In this document: piece after piece, positions 31,550 to 43,329 of the stretch | Position numbering within the stretch: the first letter of the stretch is position 1 | Layout of the letters: each line of letters begins with the position of its first letter | Source: Linnemannia hyalina | Lineage: Eukaryota > Mortierellomycota > Mortierellomycetes > Mortierellales > Mortierellaceae | DNA length: 64,000 bases | Direction of reading: 5' to 3' | Assembly: GCA_019671135.1 (NCBI GenBank) | Contig: JAHRHY010000024.1 | Span: 62,001-126,000, forward strand | Notes under the pieces: model-generated | Seen by the model: only the letters and a program-made list of their open reading frames with translations | Databases searched by the model: none | Told to the model about the DNA's origin: nothing | Translations under genes and position numbers: made by a program

Positions 31550-32300
31550 GTCTACGGTGCCATGTCCATATGTGTTACCTTCTTTTTAATTTTGAACCGA
31601 CGAAACTAAACTAAAAAAATATATAAAGCCATGGATCCCTCACCCCGAAAATGCTCCTTATCTTCTTTTTCGTCGCTCTTCAGGAATACATCCAAAGCTT
31701 CGACATTCCTTCATGAGCGACCATATCAACACCGACAATAATGCACTTCACTCTCTCTCACCTGAAGAGGTGGCCACCCTTAGGGCTCTGGTCAACTCTC
31801 ACATCTCCCAACCTACCACCACTCCCACTCCCACCACTATCGACGTACCACGCACGCAACTGCTGGTCATCTCTGAGGAAGTCCAAGAGCTCATCCCAGC
31901 CATCTCTGGACAACATTTCTTCTTTCCTCCTGCCGATCCCGACGAGGACACCATCTCTCCTGACGATTTGCACTTCCCTAAGAACCCTCACCAGCAGTAT
32001 ACTGCCCCGGGCTGGGATCTTCCCTTCCCTGTCGACCGGTCTTCACCTTATTACCATCAGGAACAAACTCTGGTCAGGATTATCGAACGCCAAGCTCAGT
32101 CCACTCAGCCCCTCGACGACTTTGCCATCGATTTTTTCGCCAACGTCACTGACCCCACTGCAAGGCAAACAGTGGCAGACTTTATCCAAATCATGCGCAG
32201 TAATTTGGCCAACAACGCCAGAGAAGTACAAGAGCTTCGCAACAACAACTATCTCCGCGCCAAGGGACTCCAGCCTGTACCGGAGAAGAAGAAAGGCGTC
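31550..32300 (+). mobile_element. DIRS element fragment (leader and gag)
   Basis: From the CATGGACATATGT-like block through ATATATAAAG and gag, this matches 6895-7120 and 8070-8282 of the full element. It supplies the about 310 bp of gag deleted there. Similarity ends near 32300. Confidence 0.85.
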
Positions 32301-32315
32301 AAACCTCAAATGTGA
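31713..32315 (+). pseudogene. DIRS gag N-terminal part, truncated
   Basis: MSDHINTDNNALHSLSPEEV through VPRTQLLVISEEVQELIPAI, DEDTISPDDLHFPKNPHQQY and DFIQIMRSNLANNAREVQEL to EKKKGV, then foreign sequence and a stop (32313-32315). The frame itself is clean for 195 codons, so the fragment is young, but the RGG tail and everything downstream are lost. Confidence 0.8.
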
Positions 32316-32775
32316 CATCAGCTCCTTGATCTATGATCATGAATACCTGATGGGGCAAATAAGAATGAGCCGTGAGAAGAGGGAAGGAAAGAGAACGTGA
32401 GAATGTATTTTATGTATTTTGTCCGCTGGGGGACCTAAAAATGGCTGTACGATCCGGTTTGTGCTGGTTCTCACTTCGGTTTGTGTGGTATGTCCATTCG
32501 GTTTTGTGCGGTTTCTCCTTGGGGTGTGCGGTTTCCTCGCTGGTTCTGTGCGGGTTCTTTTTCGGTTTGCGCGGTTTCTTTGAACAGCGAGAGCCCATTC
32601 TGCAAAACGCACAAGCGGATTTTAAACCGGTGCGCCAAGGTATTCAACAAAATCGCGCCCTTTGTGGACCAGCCCAGAGCCCTGCCGCAAGGTTTTCAAA
32701 TGCGAGATCGTTTGAAAAAATGTGTTGAAATGCCCTTAATAACTCCGCCGAACGCCAAAAAAAAAAAAAAAAGAG
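32316..32775. other. No gene; GGTTTGTGCGGTT-rich stretch and poly(A) run
   Basis: 32450-32590 contains repeated GTGCGGTTTCTC / TTCGGTTTG-like words, and 32757-32773 an A-run. No coherent coding region is seen. Confidence 0.4.
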
Positions 32776-32807
32776 AATAAAAGATAGAGAAGATGTTGTT
32801 CTTTCGA

Positions 32808-33170
32808 ACAAATCTATAGAACAATGGGCTTAATCTCAGCAGATCGTAGCAACAAGGCTACTCTACTGCTTACAATACCCCGTTCAATTAAAGTCGTCTG
32901 CAATGGATTTATCTCTTCCAATATTTGAAATTAACATTAGCAGAAACCTCACAAAGCCTTTCCGCTCTGCAAGATAACCCCACGTAGTATGATTCAGGAT
33001 CCGAGGATCTATTCGTATTCAACTAAAAATCGGAAAAGGCGGTAATCGTCGCGTTCTAGCACGGGTTCTGACTTAGAGGCGTTCAGCCATAACCAAACGG
33101 ATGATAGCTTCGGGCCATTGCCTGCTCAGGCAGGCCCAAATACCAATATCCGAAGAACAGGCCTCTTCGC
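32808..33170 (-). rRNA. 28S rRNA 3'-end fragment (antisense), copy 2, degenerate
   Basis: The plus strand shows the inverse complement of the end of large-subunit rRNA: AATCTCAGCAGATCGTAGCA, ACAAGGCTACTCTACTGCTT, ACAATACCCCGTT, and further in CTTAGAGGCGTTCAGCCATA followed by GATGATAGCTTCGGGCCATT. So about 360 nt of the 3' part, including the region near the sarcin-ricin loop, is present with many substitutions and small gaps. It is an orphan rDNA fragment on the minus strand. Confidence 0.8.
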
Positions 33171-33539
33171 CACAAAAGTCTGATGCACAATATGTGTCGC
33201 GTCCTACACTAGGGTTAGAGCTGATCGGTAGGCTCTTGGCATGATCGGTTACCCCTAAGAACAATGGTTCGGCCCCCGGAGCCATTGATCAGCCCCCAAA
33301 ACTGATGTCTTCGCCCCTAGTTCAATTACCCCTTTTATTTATTTATAGCCGCCTTTACACACATAACCCCAAATAGTTTGATCTTGACCTAGTACTGTAA
33401 CTTGAATAATACTACGTCTCTGCCTTTGACACCCACTCTAACTTCCTGATCATTACATCTTCCGTTCCCACACATCCATCAGATCCCGCCTCGAGAAAGG
33501 TCAATCCTGCCTTACTCTAGTCTAGATTCTCGACAACAT

Positions 33540-34330
33540 GGTGTGGGAGTGCGCAAGGGCGTGGATAGCGGAAAAAAATGAAAAAGGCATACACAACGCA
33601 TGAATAAAGAAAAGGGACATGTGAACAGTGCGGGGGCGTGGCTAGCGAAAGAAAACGAAGCATGCACAGCGTAGGAGGAGAGAAAGGGAGTAAAATAGCT
33701 TGCAAGGGCCTGGATAGCAAAGAGAAAAATAGAAGGCACAGCGGATATACAGCGAAATGGGGTACGGGTTCGTGCCAAGAATTGAGTAGCAAACAGCGAA
33801 GTAGTAGCCAGAGCGCATGAAGTGGGTGACAAAAAAAAAAAACAGAATTGCTGCAAGCATAGCGCATGAATAGGAAAAGGGGTATGGGAACGTGTCAGGA
33901 TGAGCAAAAAATAAATCAAAAAGAGGTATACGCACAGCGACCGCAAAGAAGTTGGGGGGGAGGACCGTGCTTGGGCGTGAGTAGCGAAAAAGAAAATCAT
34001 GCAAAATACGGAAAAGAGGTATGGGAACGTGTTAAGACAGGACTGTATGCACAGTACATGAAAAGAAAAAGGGAAACAGGGGAACAGAAGCTTACCAAAT
34101 CTTGGATAGCGTTAGGGGCATGGGAACGTTCCAAGGCGTGGGTAGCGATTCACTAGCGAAGAGGGGAAAGAGTAAGCACAGCGCATGAACAAAGAAAAGG
34201 GGCATGGCAACGTGCCATGGTGTGAGTAGCGACAGCAAGGGAGAAAAGAAGAGAAAGGGGAAAAAAAAGAAAAAAAGCATGCACGGCGCATGAGCAAAGA
34301 AAAGGGGCAGGGTAGTGAAAGAAAGGGCAA
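33540..34330. repeat. Degenerate tandem repeat, GGGAACGTGCCA family, copy 1
   Basis: Irregular tandem units of very roughly 80-100 bp with the words GCGCATGAACAAAGAAAAGG, GGCATGGGAACGTGCCA and GTGGGTAGCGAAA between A/G-rich spacers. The same family occupies 54540-55150. Open frames on the minus strand (HALC, FPFL) come only from the repeat. Confidence 0.7.
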
Positions 34331-34469
34331 TATGCATATACAGCGCTTTAACAAAAAAGAGAATGGGAACAAGTAGAACAGAATAGACATTCCGTGTCCG
34401 GTGTATTCAGTGAGCCTGTCGTTTAAAGCAATCTGAACACAGGCGTGCAACCAGAGGTCATAAATCACA

Positions 34470-34715
34470 TATATAAAGAAGTGGTATCTTCCTGCTCCAC
34501 CACCGCAACTTAACCTATCCTTCCTCAAGACGCTAGAAGCAAGAACCAATCCAAGCACCCTCGCAGAACCCTCTCAAGAGCACCACATATCCCTCTTACA
34601 AGACCTGCTCTTGACCAGACTCCCGTAAGGCAGCATGAGTGAACATTGGCAATTAAACTTGAGAATAGCTGTCGCTGCTATAACTGATATTTTTGTGTTC
34701 TTTTCTCTAATCCAG
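34470..34715 (+). promoter_or_regulatory. TATA box and 5'-UTR intron of trefoil gene
   Basis: TATATAAAGAAG at 34470 (same 12 bases as at 24440), a CA-rich leader with CTCTCAAGAGCACC, then an intron from GTAAGG at 34625 to CCAG at 34715, six bases before the start codon. It begins about 140 bp after the tandem-repeat block. Confidence 0.55.
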
Positions 34716-34721
34716 AACATC

Positions 34722-35138
34722 ATGGAATTACTCTGCGGTTATTTCAAGCTCCAAAACAAATCGACTTCTGCGTGGATCGCCAACACTGGCGATGGTGGAG
34801 AGATTGTACCGTATAAAGGCACCGACTATGATGATCAGTACTGGAGGGTCGTTTCTCGTGACGGTGACTTCTTCAAGCTCCAGAACAAGAAATCTGGCAA
34901 ATGGATCGCTCACACTCACGGTGGCGGCGACCGCATCGTAGCGTTCAATGATGCTGATTACGAGGATCAATACTGGAAGGTTGTTCCGCATGATGACGGT
35001 AAACACTTCAAGCTCGAGAACAAAAAATCTTGCGAGTGGATCGCTAACACTCACGCTGGCGGCGATAGAATTGTCCCTTATAAGGGCGCCACTTATCCCG
35101 ATCAGTATTGGAGTGCGACTTGCCATAAGGACTTATAG
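34722..35138 (+). CDS. Three-repeat beta-trefoil-like protein
   Basis: 138 residues from MELLCGYFKLQNKSTSAWIA, with no signal peptide. It consists of three repeats of about 45 residues, each of the form FKLxNKKSxxWIAxTHxGGDRIV...DQYWxV, spaced evenly (first at residue about 8, then about 51 and 96). Threefold repeats ending in a DQYW motif resemble ricin-B-type or related beta-trefoil folds, so sugar or ligand binding is a fair guess, but I cannot name the family. The start is set after the 5'-UTR intron; an earlier ATG at 34635 lies inside that intron. Confidence 0.7.
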   Translation: MELLCGYFKLQNKSTSAWIANTGDGGEIVPYKGTDYDDQYWRVVSRDGDFFKLQNKKSGKWIAHTHGGGDRIVAFNDADYEDQYWKVVPHDDGKHFKLENKKSCEWIANTHAGGDRIVPYKGATYPDQYWSATCHKDL

Positions 35139-35395
35139 GGTCTATACCTTTTTTTTAAACAAAGCCATAAGCGGAGCGGCAGAAATGATTAAAGTATGAC
35201 CAAACTGATCAAACTGATCAAATGTTCCTAATTTTTGTTGAAAAAGGCAGCCACTCGGTCCATTTAGCTTTTGGGAACATATGAGTGCGCTTTGTGGTAG
35301 AAATTTAGACAGGAAGAGGAATAGATATGAGTGATAATGGGAAGGGGGTCAAAGAGGTTAGAGAGATCAAAGAGGAGAGAGGTCGGTGAGAAAGA
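35139..35395. other. 3' flank of trefoil gene, no other feature
   Basis: AT-rich 3' sequence with GAGGTTAGAGAGATCAAAGA-like purine runs. I see no gene. Confidence 0.4.
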
Positions 35396-35621
35396 TCGTC
35401 AGAGTATCCATTCTGTATGACTGTCAGGTGACGGTTACGCCTAGGTCATGGGTCAAATCCAGCCATGACCACTAATTTCAAGATCCTTCCTTGCTGACTA
35501 ATCAAGGGCTGACTAATCAAGGATCCTAGAAACCTCTAGAAGCCATTCTGGCTTCTATCACACATATAAATAGTATAGTCATCCTAGTAGTCTAGTTCTA
35601 TAGTTCATAACTCACAGTTAG
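35396..35621 (+). mobile_element. Solo-LTR-like fragment, copy 1
   Basis: Starts TCAGAGTATCCATTCTGTAT and continues through TTGCTGACTAATCAAGG, AGAAGCCATTCTGGCTTCTA and a TATA-like CATATAAATAGT, as in the better-preserved LTR at 59159-59453. It is cut at the right by the (ATTCG)n element. Confidence 0.65.
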
Positions 35622-35935
35622 TGTTTCTCAAGAATATTCGATATTCGGCATTCGATTCGATTCGATTCGATTCTTTCGAATTCGAATAGTGGTCTCATTC
35701 GATTCGATTCGATTCGATATTTTCGAGCTCCGATTCGATTTGATTCGACTTTTATTCGACTCGATTCGACTTTTATTCGATTCGACCTTATTAAAATCGA
35801 ATAAAAGTCAAATCGAATGAGGTCCATATTCGACTGTTGTCGAATCGAATGCACTCGATATTCGAATCGAAAAAATCGAATCGAATTCGAATAAGGCCCA
35901 TATTCGACTCGATTCGATAGTTGTGAAACTCTAGC
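35622..35935. repeat. (ATTCG)n-type array element, copy 2
   Basis: Leader TTCTCAAGAATATTCGATAT, then long runs of ATTCG in direct and inverted orientation, ending GATAGTTGTGAAACTC. Highly self-complementary. Longer than the 25.9-kb copy and inserted at the end of an LTR fragment. Confidence 0.7.
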
Positions 35936-35949
35936 GGCATTCGTACCTG

Positions 35950-36660
35950 GGACGATTGTTTTCCTTGTGTCGTGGAGCCTCAACTGCTTTCCTCTTCTCT
36001 CTATTTAGCCCAAGTGCCACCAAACAAAAGCATCAGCGATGGAGACTCCTCGACTGGGATAATAGGAGGTACGATATATGCGGATTAGGATTGAATGGAA
36101 GCTTCGCTCATACCTATCGCGTGTGCGCATTGTATGGACTGGTTGTGCTGGAACGAAGTCGTCGTCGCTGTTTGGTGCCCGAGCTTGGTCTTCAAACCTG
36201 ATTTGCAAAGCGCCACCAGAGAAATAGGGCGTTAGTGATGGGGGATCGCTTTTCAGGACATTGGGAGGTGCAACAAGTGGTGTAGCGGGCAAGGGCGTTG
36301 TCGTTCATACTCTTGCGAGGGCATTCTGTGTGAGGTGTGAGTGTGGTTGTGGGTGCGCGAAGACGGGATGAGAAGCTTGGGAAAGGGTATGAAGAGTGTG
36401 AAAGAAAGGAAAGAAGCTAAAAAGAAGAAAGCTAGCCCAGCTTTGCTTTGATGTTCATGTGCTAACATTTTGACTCTGTTTATTTCGTCATCGACCCAAG
36501 TTACCAACCTGTCCACCAAATAGACTTTTCTCTGTTCTATCTGTATCGCTGCCGACGAGACCCGCGTACCATCATGGAGCCTTATTGAGTATCGCTGTGC
36601 TTTCACTGGTAGTGTAGGAAACAACGTAGCCTTCCATGTTTCCCCGGCAGCAGTTGCATC
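35950..36660 (-). other. Fragmentary coding-like DNA, unassigned
   Basis: Minus-strand stretches such as KVYLVDRLVTWVDDEINRVK and QRYSIRLHDGTRVSSAAIQI look protein-like but lack a start, and are followed by GTG/GTGTGA low-complexity sequence. They could be the tail of the decayed Crinkler gene or a separate fragment. Confidence 0.3.
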
Positions 36661-38342
36661 GTTATTCACAAATAACCTAATTTTCCTAGGATGATACGTC
36701 GACAGGACACCCAGGGATTTGATGTCCAAGGTGATACTCGAGGAGATTGTTCCAACGCCCATTGGCACAACATTGGTCGCGGATCGGTTTCCAGGTAAGA
36801 AGAACGGAATTTTGTGCTGCCTTTGTCTCTCAGAATCTGGGCTTCGTCCACAACCAGCCTCAACTTGGACCCAGCCGGGTATCGGCGACTAGTCAGTAGA
36901 TCGCGCACCAACAAAAATTCGTACTGAATGACAGTTGTCACGACTAACTCGAAAAGTGAACGTTCGTTCAGCTTTTTAAACAGCATCTTAAACAGGTTCA
37001 AGAAAACATCCTCAAATATGTGAGGACAGACTTGGAGAATGGCCCAGCTTGCACATGAAAGGGTCTGACGTCAATTGGGGACCTGCAAACAATATTTGAG
37101 GAGCAACAGTCGGGACAGGAAAAGCTCCAGGGTCATGTTCCTCGCAAAAGCGGTGTTCTGCTCTGGACCTTGTTCCTCCACTGTTTTTTGTCTATGAAAT
37201 CAGCAAGAGATGGCTGGGATCGCTTGGCCCAAGATCACCCTTTGCCGCGTTGAAGTAGAATCCCCATTGAAGACAGGGCATCTCTATCATCGAGCGAGTT
37301 TTTCACACCCCTAAAAGATGGTAAAATATCAGAATAAGATGTTGGTCTTTCGGAAAGCAACATTGCGGCAAGCACAATAGATGTACAGATGATCTAAAAT
37401 AGCAAGATACGTACCGATTCGCCGAACACGGGGAGGCCCTGTGCTTGCATGCCTTCCAGCTTGCTCAAAAGAACGTTTGACCGAAATCGCTCAGGAATCG
37501 GCTCGCCAGCGTTCAACGGAGGGTTTGGTAAATCCAGAAAAAGAAGAGTTGATCCTGAATCCTGGCTGTCAACAACGCCTCGCCGTAGGACTTTGGGTAG
37601 CCCCCTAATTCAACTGTAGTGACAGGTAAACTCTTTTCGCCTCGCACGTATGCATTCAGGAAGTCAGAGGCAGGAGATCCAGTTGCAAAGAATCGGTCCG
37701 TGATCTTTTTGATATCAGCTCTGAGGCCACCTATTGACAGAAAGATAATCCATTAGAAATGAGTGTCAATTACAAGAAAAATGAAGTGAATTACAATGAA
37801 AAAAAAAGTTGATGGCCGAGCTCACCAGATAAAGGCGTACTGGGACGAGAATTATCCGAATGCGGAGTTGGGGCTCGAGTGGGGATAGGAGCATGGACTA
37901 TGACGGATGAGTGTGGTCGGTTAGTACAAACACAGTGGAGAAGTCCTGATGCAGTGAAATAAGGTTAGTACAAAAGAAACAAGCTCATGCGCAAGGTATG
38001 TGCATTACCTGGCGGGGGTCGTTGAACGATGATGTGGATTGTTTTCTTGCGTGGTGGCTCGGTAAAGACTTCAGAGATGTCGTCTGCCTCTTCGAGTTCC
38101 TCCTTCGACGGGACATCAGCTGGCAAGGTGTCCTTGCGTTCCTTCTTGGGCAGGATGGGAATGGAGACGCGCCAGAGGGTCAGGGACTTCGCAACAATGT
38201 CGTCAAAGTCAGGGCTCTGCTTGGTCTTGATGAGGCCCTTGGGATGATCCAGTGTCTTCGTTGGGTCAATCTCGACAGAGAACGCGGTACTCTCTCCATC
38301 AACAAGGCAGAACGGGGTTAAGTGGTTGTCGCCGTCGGGCAT
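36660..38342 (-). pseudogene. Crinkler (CRN)-type protein gene, degraded
   Basis: Exon 1 (38342-38009) from MPDGDNHLTPFCLVDGES encodes a Crinkler-like N-terminal header (AFSVEID, LIKTKQSPDFDDIVAKSLTL, WRVSIPIL, TIHIIVQRPPP). GT-AG introns lead to exon 2 (37945-37826, a Pro/Thr/Ser linker) and exon 3 (37730-37415, DIKKITDRFFATGSPASDFL), which has a frame change near 37600. Exon 4 (from 37310) contains shifted and stop-containing NTPase-like sequence (GFYFNAAKGDLG in one frame; Walker-B-like LRLVVDEAQIL near 36840). The P-loop is not evident. In intact relatives the header precedes an ATPase/nuclease module; this copy cannot make a full protein. Confidence 0.65.
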
Positions 38343-38786
38343 TGTGTTGCGAAGCATCGAAGAGAAAGTTAGGGAAAGAGAGAGTGAGGGAAATGAAGAA
38401 GGTGAGGAATGGAAAGAACAGAACGAAGGAGAAAGGAAGTGAGGGTGAAGTGAGAGAAGGAAGGAGTGGCAAAGGCGATGAGTAAAGGGCGTGGGAATGA
38501 CAGCAGCGGCAAGTACCTTTATTTCATAGCTGCAAGGAAATAATGAGTGTGACGTTTCCTTCCCTCCAGGGGAGACGTCCATAATTCTCTTGTTGGTTGA
38601 AAGAATCTATGTGATCTTCCCTAATATGGATCGAAATTAACTCTCACAAGACTTTACTGGGCTACTATGAAATAACACTCAAAGCTGTTTCTTCCTCACC
38701 ATTTTCCTACTCTTACTACCTCAGCAAACCGACTATCCTCATCAACATTCGTTTCTTCCGACCCCAAAAGCACAAGCCCCAACACC

Positions 38787-41700
38787 ATGGGGCTCTTCGA
38801 CTGGTACCCTTTCATTCGCAAGAAGGGCTACAACCCTACTGTTCTATACCAATCAGTCCTAGCCTCCCTGACAACAGGCACACGTCGCTTTGATGTGATG
38901 GCCAACTGCTTTCCCGTCATCCAACAAGCCTACTCGAACCAGAACTTGCCTCCGGATGATGCGCACAGGATTTTGGAAAACGACATTAAACGATTTGGCG
39001 ACCCACTCAACATGCGTTTATACATTGACGGCGATCAGGCAGAGGAAAAAATGGATATAGCCAAGGCACGAGACGCAAAGCGACACAAGGCCCTGAACCG
39101 GACGGAAAAGAGCATCAAGGTTTTCGAGGAGAGACTGAACAGCAATTTGAGGGTCAGGAAACGACACCTCACTGACGTCAAGGCTGGACTCAAGTCGTCT
39201 TTTCACTGGTCGTTGAGGAGTCGCCAGGAGTTTGCCAACTACATGCGGCACCGCGGTTGGACTGTTATCGTTTGCAGGACGGAGGCTGATCTTGCTATTG
39301 CTATGGATGCTCAGGGCATTGACGTCATTATCTCGAAGGACAGTGATATGATGGCGTATCAATCAGTCACGACCCTCTGGCGTCCAGTCTCCAATAACCT
39401 TATCCTCGTTTACAAGCCTCCCGATGTCCTCGCAACTCCTGGTATCTCTCGGACGTAGCTGACGGCGCTCGCGGTAGTATCTCGAAATGACTATCACAAG
39501 AACATCTACTCGCTTGGGCCAGCAACCAACTTCAGCATTATCAAATCGATTGGATCAAGACCAGGTAATATCGCGTTGAAATTGAGTGGCGACTTCTTTT
39601 TTTTGGTATTCTCAGCCAAATATTTTACAAAGCTGGTTCTCATTCTGATTACCTTTTTTTTTTTAAAATAGACGCCCGAGAGATTGTCGCTGCCTACCTT
39701 ACCCACGGCCAAGTCGTGGTGAAAAACACGAAAGAGGAGACATTCGAGAACTCGATCCGGGTGTTCATTCTTTTACAGCAAGAGCCAATCCAGCCTTTAG
39801 TCCAAGAGCCGCAAGCCCTGCAGCTCTTCCGTGTATTGCAGCACAGGTTCAACGAACTTTGCATCAAGCACCAATCCATAAAAAATATTCGAGCGGCAGG
39901 AGTCAAAGAGAGGTAATTGTACAATGTATTTTTTGAGGATTTTCGCACTTTGCGGAGAGTTATTTATGAACTACAGTTCTCATCATATGCTTTTGTTGGT
40001 ATGTAATAAATAGGCCCAAGGATGACATTGTACGGCTACCCTCGCCAAAGACCTTCAACCGGTACCGGACGGTCGAGTCACCCGCTGCTATCTCCAAGAC
40101 AAAGACCGTCACTACACCGCAACCTGCGCGTGGTCCTTCACAACAAATCTCTTCTGATTCCAGTCCATCTCAACAGTCTACTTCTGTGATGTCTGCCCCA
40201 GATGCTGACGGCCATCCACCCTTATCAAGGACACGGATCCCGCGGAACCGAGGACGATTCTCGTTCAAGGAGAGAACCCGCAAGGTTGTCCATGCTCCAC
40301 CTCCCAAGGCTAAGCAATTCAAACTGAAGTTTTACCAAGAACGACCGGAGACTGTCAACCCCACCCCAGCCAAAAAGACGATGTCAAAGGCCAACAAACC
40401 ACCACAACCCAACATGAAACCGATCGCCGACAAGGACAAGAGGGGATTATTGCGATCTCTTTCTTGGCACCATCCTACCGCATGGCTGGAAATTGGCACC
40501 ATGGAGGCGAATGTTGGACGTGTATCAGGAGATGGAGCAACACTCGGAAACCCGGAAATCCCACTGAATCTTAACATTGTGCAGCAGGAAGTGGTGGATT
40601 GCCTACAGGAGGCTGTCCAATCAGCAGCGACTGTCAAACGGAATGCCCAGCGGCTGATCGGAGAGTTTGTTGAGACATTGGCTGTCAGGATGCACGCCGC
40701 AGAGGAGACGAAGAGGGCAGAGTTGCAGAAGCTCTCCCCGCCAATGACCATGACCAACGTCGAGCGTTGCAAAGCCAAGCGCGATGCTGTCACAAAGGAC
40801 GAGCGAGAAATCCTTACCCATCTATGTGTGCGTATCAAACCCAATGCTGCCGACAAGGAGCAACAGGATGTTGAGCAGAAGGAGGAGGACAACACCGACC
40901 TGGACGACAAGGGCAATCTCGAGCAACAATTTCTGCGGCCTTTCCTGGCATATCTCTATTCCGGGAACTACCCGAGTAAAACAGGAGTGGGTGTCGTTGT
41001 GAACAAGCTCATTGACTGGTCGACAGATCACGGGTTCCATCACCCTATTCGGGATAGGAGAGACCTCAACGAGACTATGCCGTTCACCCCTTCCATGCTT
41101 GTCCGCTCTGTCTCAGTACAACTCGCAGTCGAATTACAGCGGATCTATGGACATGGCCCCCATGACCTTCACAAGCAGGTATGAATCAAAGCATCAGTAC
41201 CTACTTTATTATGTATTTCAATTTAAATCACAAAGTTAACATTCTCACTCTTGTTTTTCATTTTTAGGCCACAGCTATGGTGGAGAAACATTTATTGCCA
41301 CCAGAGGCCGACATTGGTATACAGGACGACATCTCCGCTGTTGAGAACTTTCTTCAACTAAATCGAATCACTGGCAACAGGCGTCGGATTATCCCTCTCA
41401 CCTCGTTCGAGTTACCATTCGTGTCGTTCGCTGAGCCTGAGCTTGCTTCGTTTTTCTGGAAGAGAGAATCGCTCAAGACGCGACTTACGGATCTGGTTGC
41501 AGAGGATGGATCTCCTGCCAATGGCTTCAACTTCCGGCCTACAAGCTCCGTGAGTTGCAATCAGTACGGTACCGTCGGTTGGAACCTACCAAGCTGCCAC
41601 CCAAGCTGACGTCTACGGTTGGAGGCACAGACTACTATCTCCAAGAAATCCGGCGTGTGATAACCTGCAAGGAGGATATCGAGAAGCTTTGGCCAGGTGT

Positions 41701-42961
41701 CCCTGTCGAAAGGATCAAGACTTTGACATTGGACGGTGGACAAGTATGCGTTATTGGTGCCTTCGCGGATCTTGCAGAGGACGTGTTGAGCCAGTCTAAG
41801 GGCAAGGATAATGCGAACGAGTCATCTATGGAAGACGTCACCACCACCACCACCGTCGCCACTACCACCGCCACCGACAATCAGCAATCGATTAATGCAA
41901 CTACCGCCGTATCGACCAAAGTCCCCATCCCGTTGCCACAGTCACAAGGGTTACCTACCTTCTCGTCCAGGACAACATTTCTGAACCTGGCTGTCAAACA
42001 GAAAGCCGTTTACCAACCTACGTTCAGATTCCGGCGCTGGCTTGAGGACGCAATGCAAGAGCAGGTCTCTGTAGATGGACAGCAGGTATCGATATCCGAC
42101 ATCGAGTCTCGACTTCCGCCCCTCAAAGGCCAAGGCTCGAGCGTGATCAACTATGTCCAGGAGCTGAAGCGGGTGGAGGAGTGTCTCCAGAAGTTTTATG
42201 CTGGCTCGGGAAATCTGTACAAGCGGCAGAAGTGGGACATGGAGAGGGCCCGCGATTATGAGTACCAGCTTATCGCAAATCGGCTCCCTGGGATCGTGGG
42301 AGGAAGTCTTGGCGAGCGATATGACCCATCAAATCCAGTTCTCATTGGCGTCGGTCTTGGGAACTTCTCTATCACGAGCGGACTGTCAGCCCTCAACTCG
42401 ACCTTTCTCAGCTACTTCATTCAAAAGGTAACCATTGCCTTGAAAGTGTCCATTAGCGGAGAGTACCCCTTTATGGGTCTCCGTGTGGTAAAAAAACTAA
42501 TACGTATGCTCCTTTGATTTTTTTTCCGGAATCAGGCCCGCTCTCTCGGTTACATTATCGTCGGTCTGAACGAGTACTACACGAGTAAGAAGTGCCCTCA
42601 CTGCGGCCACTTTGTCGCCCAGGTCACTCTCCGCCGCTTCTACTGCCCCGAGTGCCAAGTGTATCATCATCGCGACGTTATGGCAGCCGAGAATATGGCG
42701 AACATTGTGCGTGGATATCTGGAAAAGCAAGAGCGGCCTGAGTATCTACACCCCGTAGCCGCTGACGGCTCTCTCCCATGGATGGCAAAAGCCGGCGCTG
42801 GACCCGCTACAAGTTCCACCGCCGCCTCCTCCAGCAGCAACACCACCACCGCCATCAATCGACCAAAGGGATCGCGCAAGAGGGCAGCTTCGACCTCCAG
42901 CTCAAGTCGGGGTCGTCGTGGGAAGGTGGCTCAAGAGGATTTATGGAGCAGCTATACATAG
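38787..42961 (+). pseudogene. FEN1/XPG-type nuclease fused to TnpB/Fanzor-like RuvC domain, copy 1
   Basis: Exons 38787-39564, 39672-39912, 40015-41178, 41268-42427 and 42536-42961, with clean GT-AG introns. N-terminal flap-nuclease core: MGLFDWYPFIRKKGY, RRFDVMANCFPVIQ, LYIDGDQAEEKMDIAKARDA, RTEADLAIAMDAQGIDVIIS with SKDSDMMAY, then the H3TH-like LTALAVVSRNDY. The acidic residues expected of FEN1/XPG are present. After a basic Pro-rich linker and a helical region comes a RuvC-like core: LTLDGGQVCVIGAFA (motif I Asp), VGLNEYYTSKKCPHCG (motif II Glu, first zinc pair), FYCPECQVYHHRD (second pair, motif III Asp), then AAENMANI. Tail is Ser/Arg-rich and basic. Lesions: TAG at 39456-39458 where copy 2 has Gln, and a deletion/frameshift near 41530. 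Function inferred only: DNA cleavage, perhaps RNA-guided. Confidence 0.8.
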
Positions 42962-43023
42962 TCTGTGTGACGGTTCGCCCACACACATTAGTGCAGATAG
43001 GAGGGTGTGGGTGCACAGATGCG

Positions 43024-43040
43024 TCTTCGGTGACGTAATT
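43024..43040 (+). other. Conserved 3' block TCTTCGGTGACGTAATT, copy 1
   Basis: A perfect 17-base match to 47948-47964, here 62 bp after the stop codon. The surrounding 80 bp (TTAGTGCAGATAGG / TTAGTGCGGGTAGG) are also partly conserved. Possible element end, guide-RNA part or transcription-end signal. Confidence 0.6.
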
Positions 43041-43129
43041 TAGGCGCCCATTCTCCTCAAGTCTCCCTCCAGGAAACAGGAAGAGCAATAACTAATCGAC
43101 ACACAGAGAATTGTTACCCTTCTTCCTTC

Positions 43130-43290
43130 TTTCTCACTCTTCTTTCTCCTTCTCCCAACACTCTCCTTTCTTCCCTCACTCTTTCTCCCAACACTCTTCT
43201 TTCCCCCAACACTCTTCTTACCCCCAACACTCTTCTTACCCCCAACACTCTCCTTTCTTCATTCACCACTCTTCATTCTTCCTTCGCCAC
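43130..43290. repeat. CT-rich minisatellite, CCCCCAACACTCTTCTTA unit
   Basis: About seven imperfect 17-20-bp units with the words CCCAACACTCT and TTCTTTC lie directly upstream of the copy 2 start. Confidence 0.65.
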
Positions 43291-43329
43291 CCATCTTTCT
43301 TCCCACGCCCATGCGCCGATTGCGACAAC

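Noticed and set aside
33512..34004. Minus-strand Phe/Leu/Pro-rich frames that look like membrane proteins
   Set aside because: They arise from the tandem GGGAACGTGCCA repeat and occur equally at 54.5-55.0 kb.
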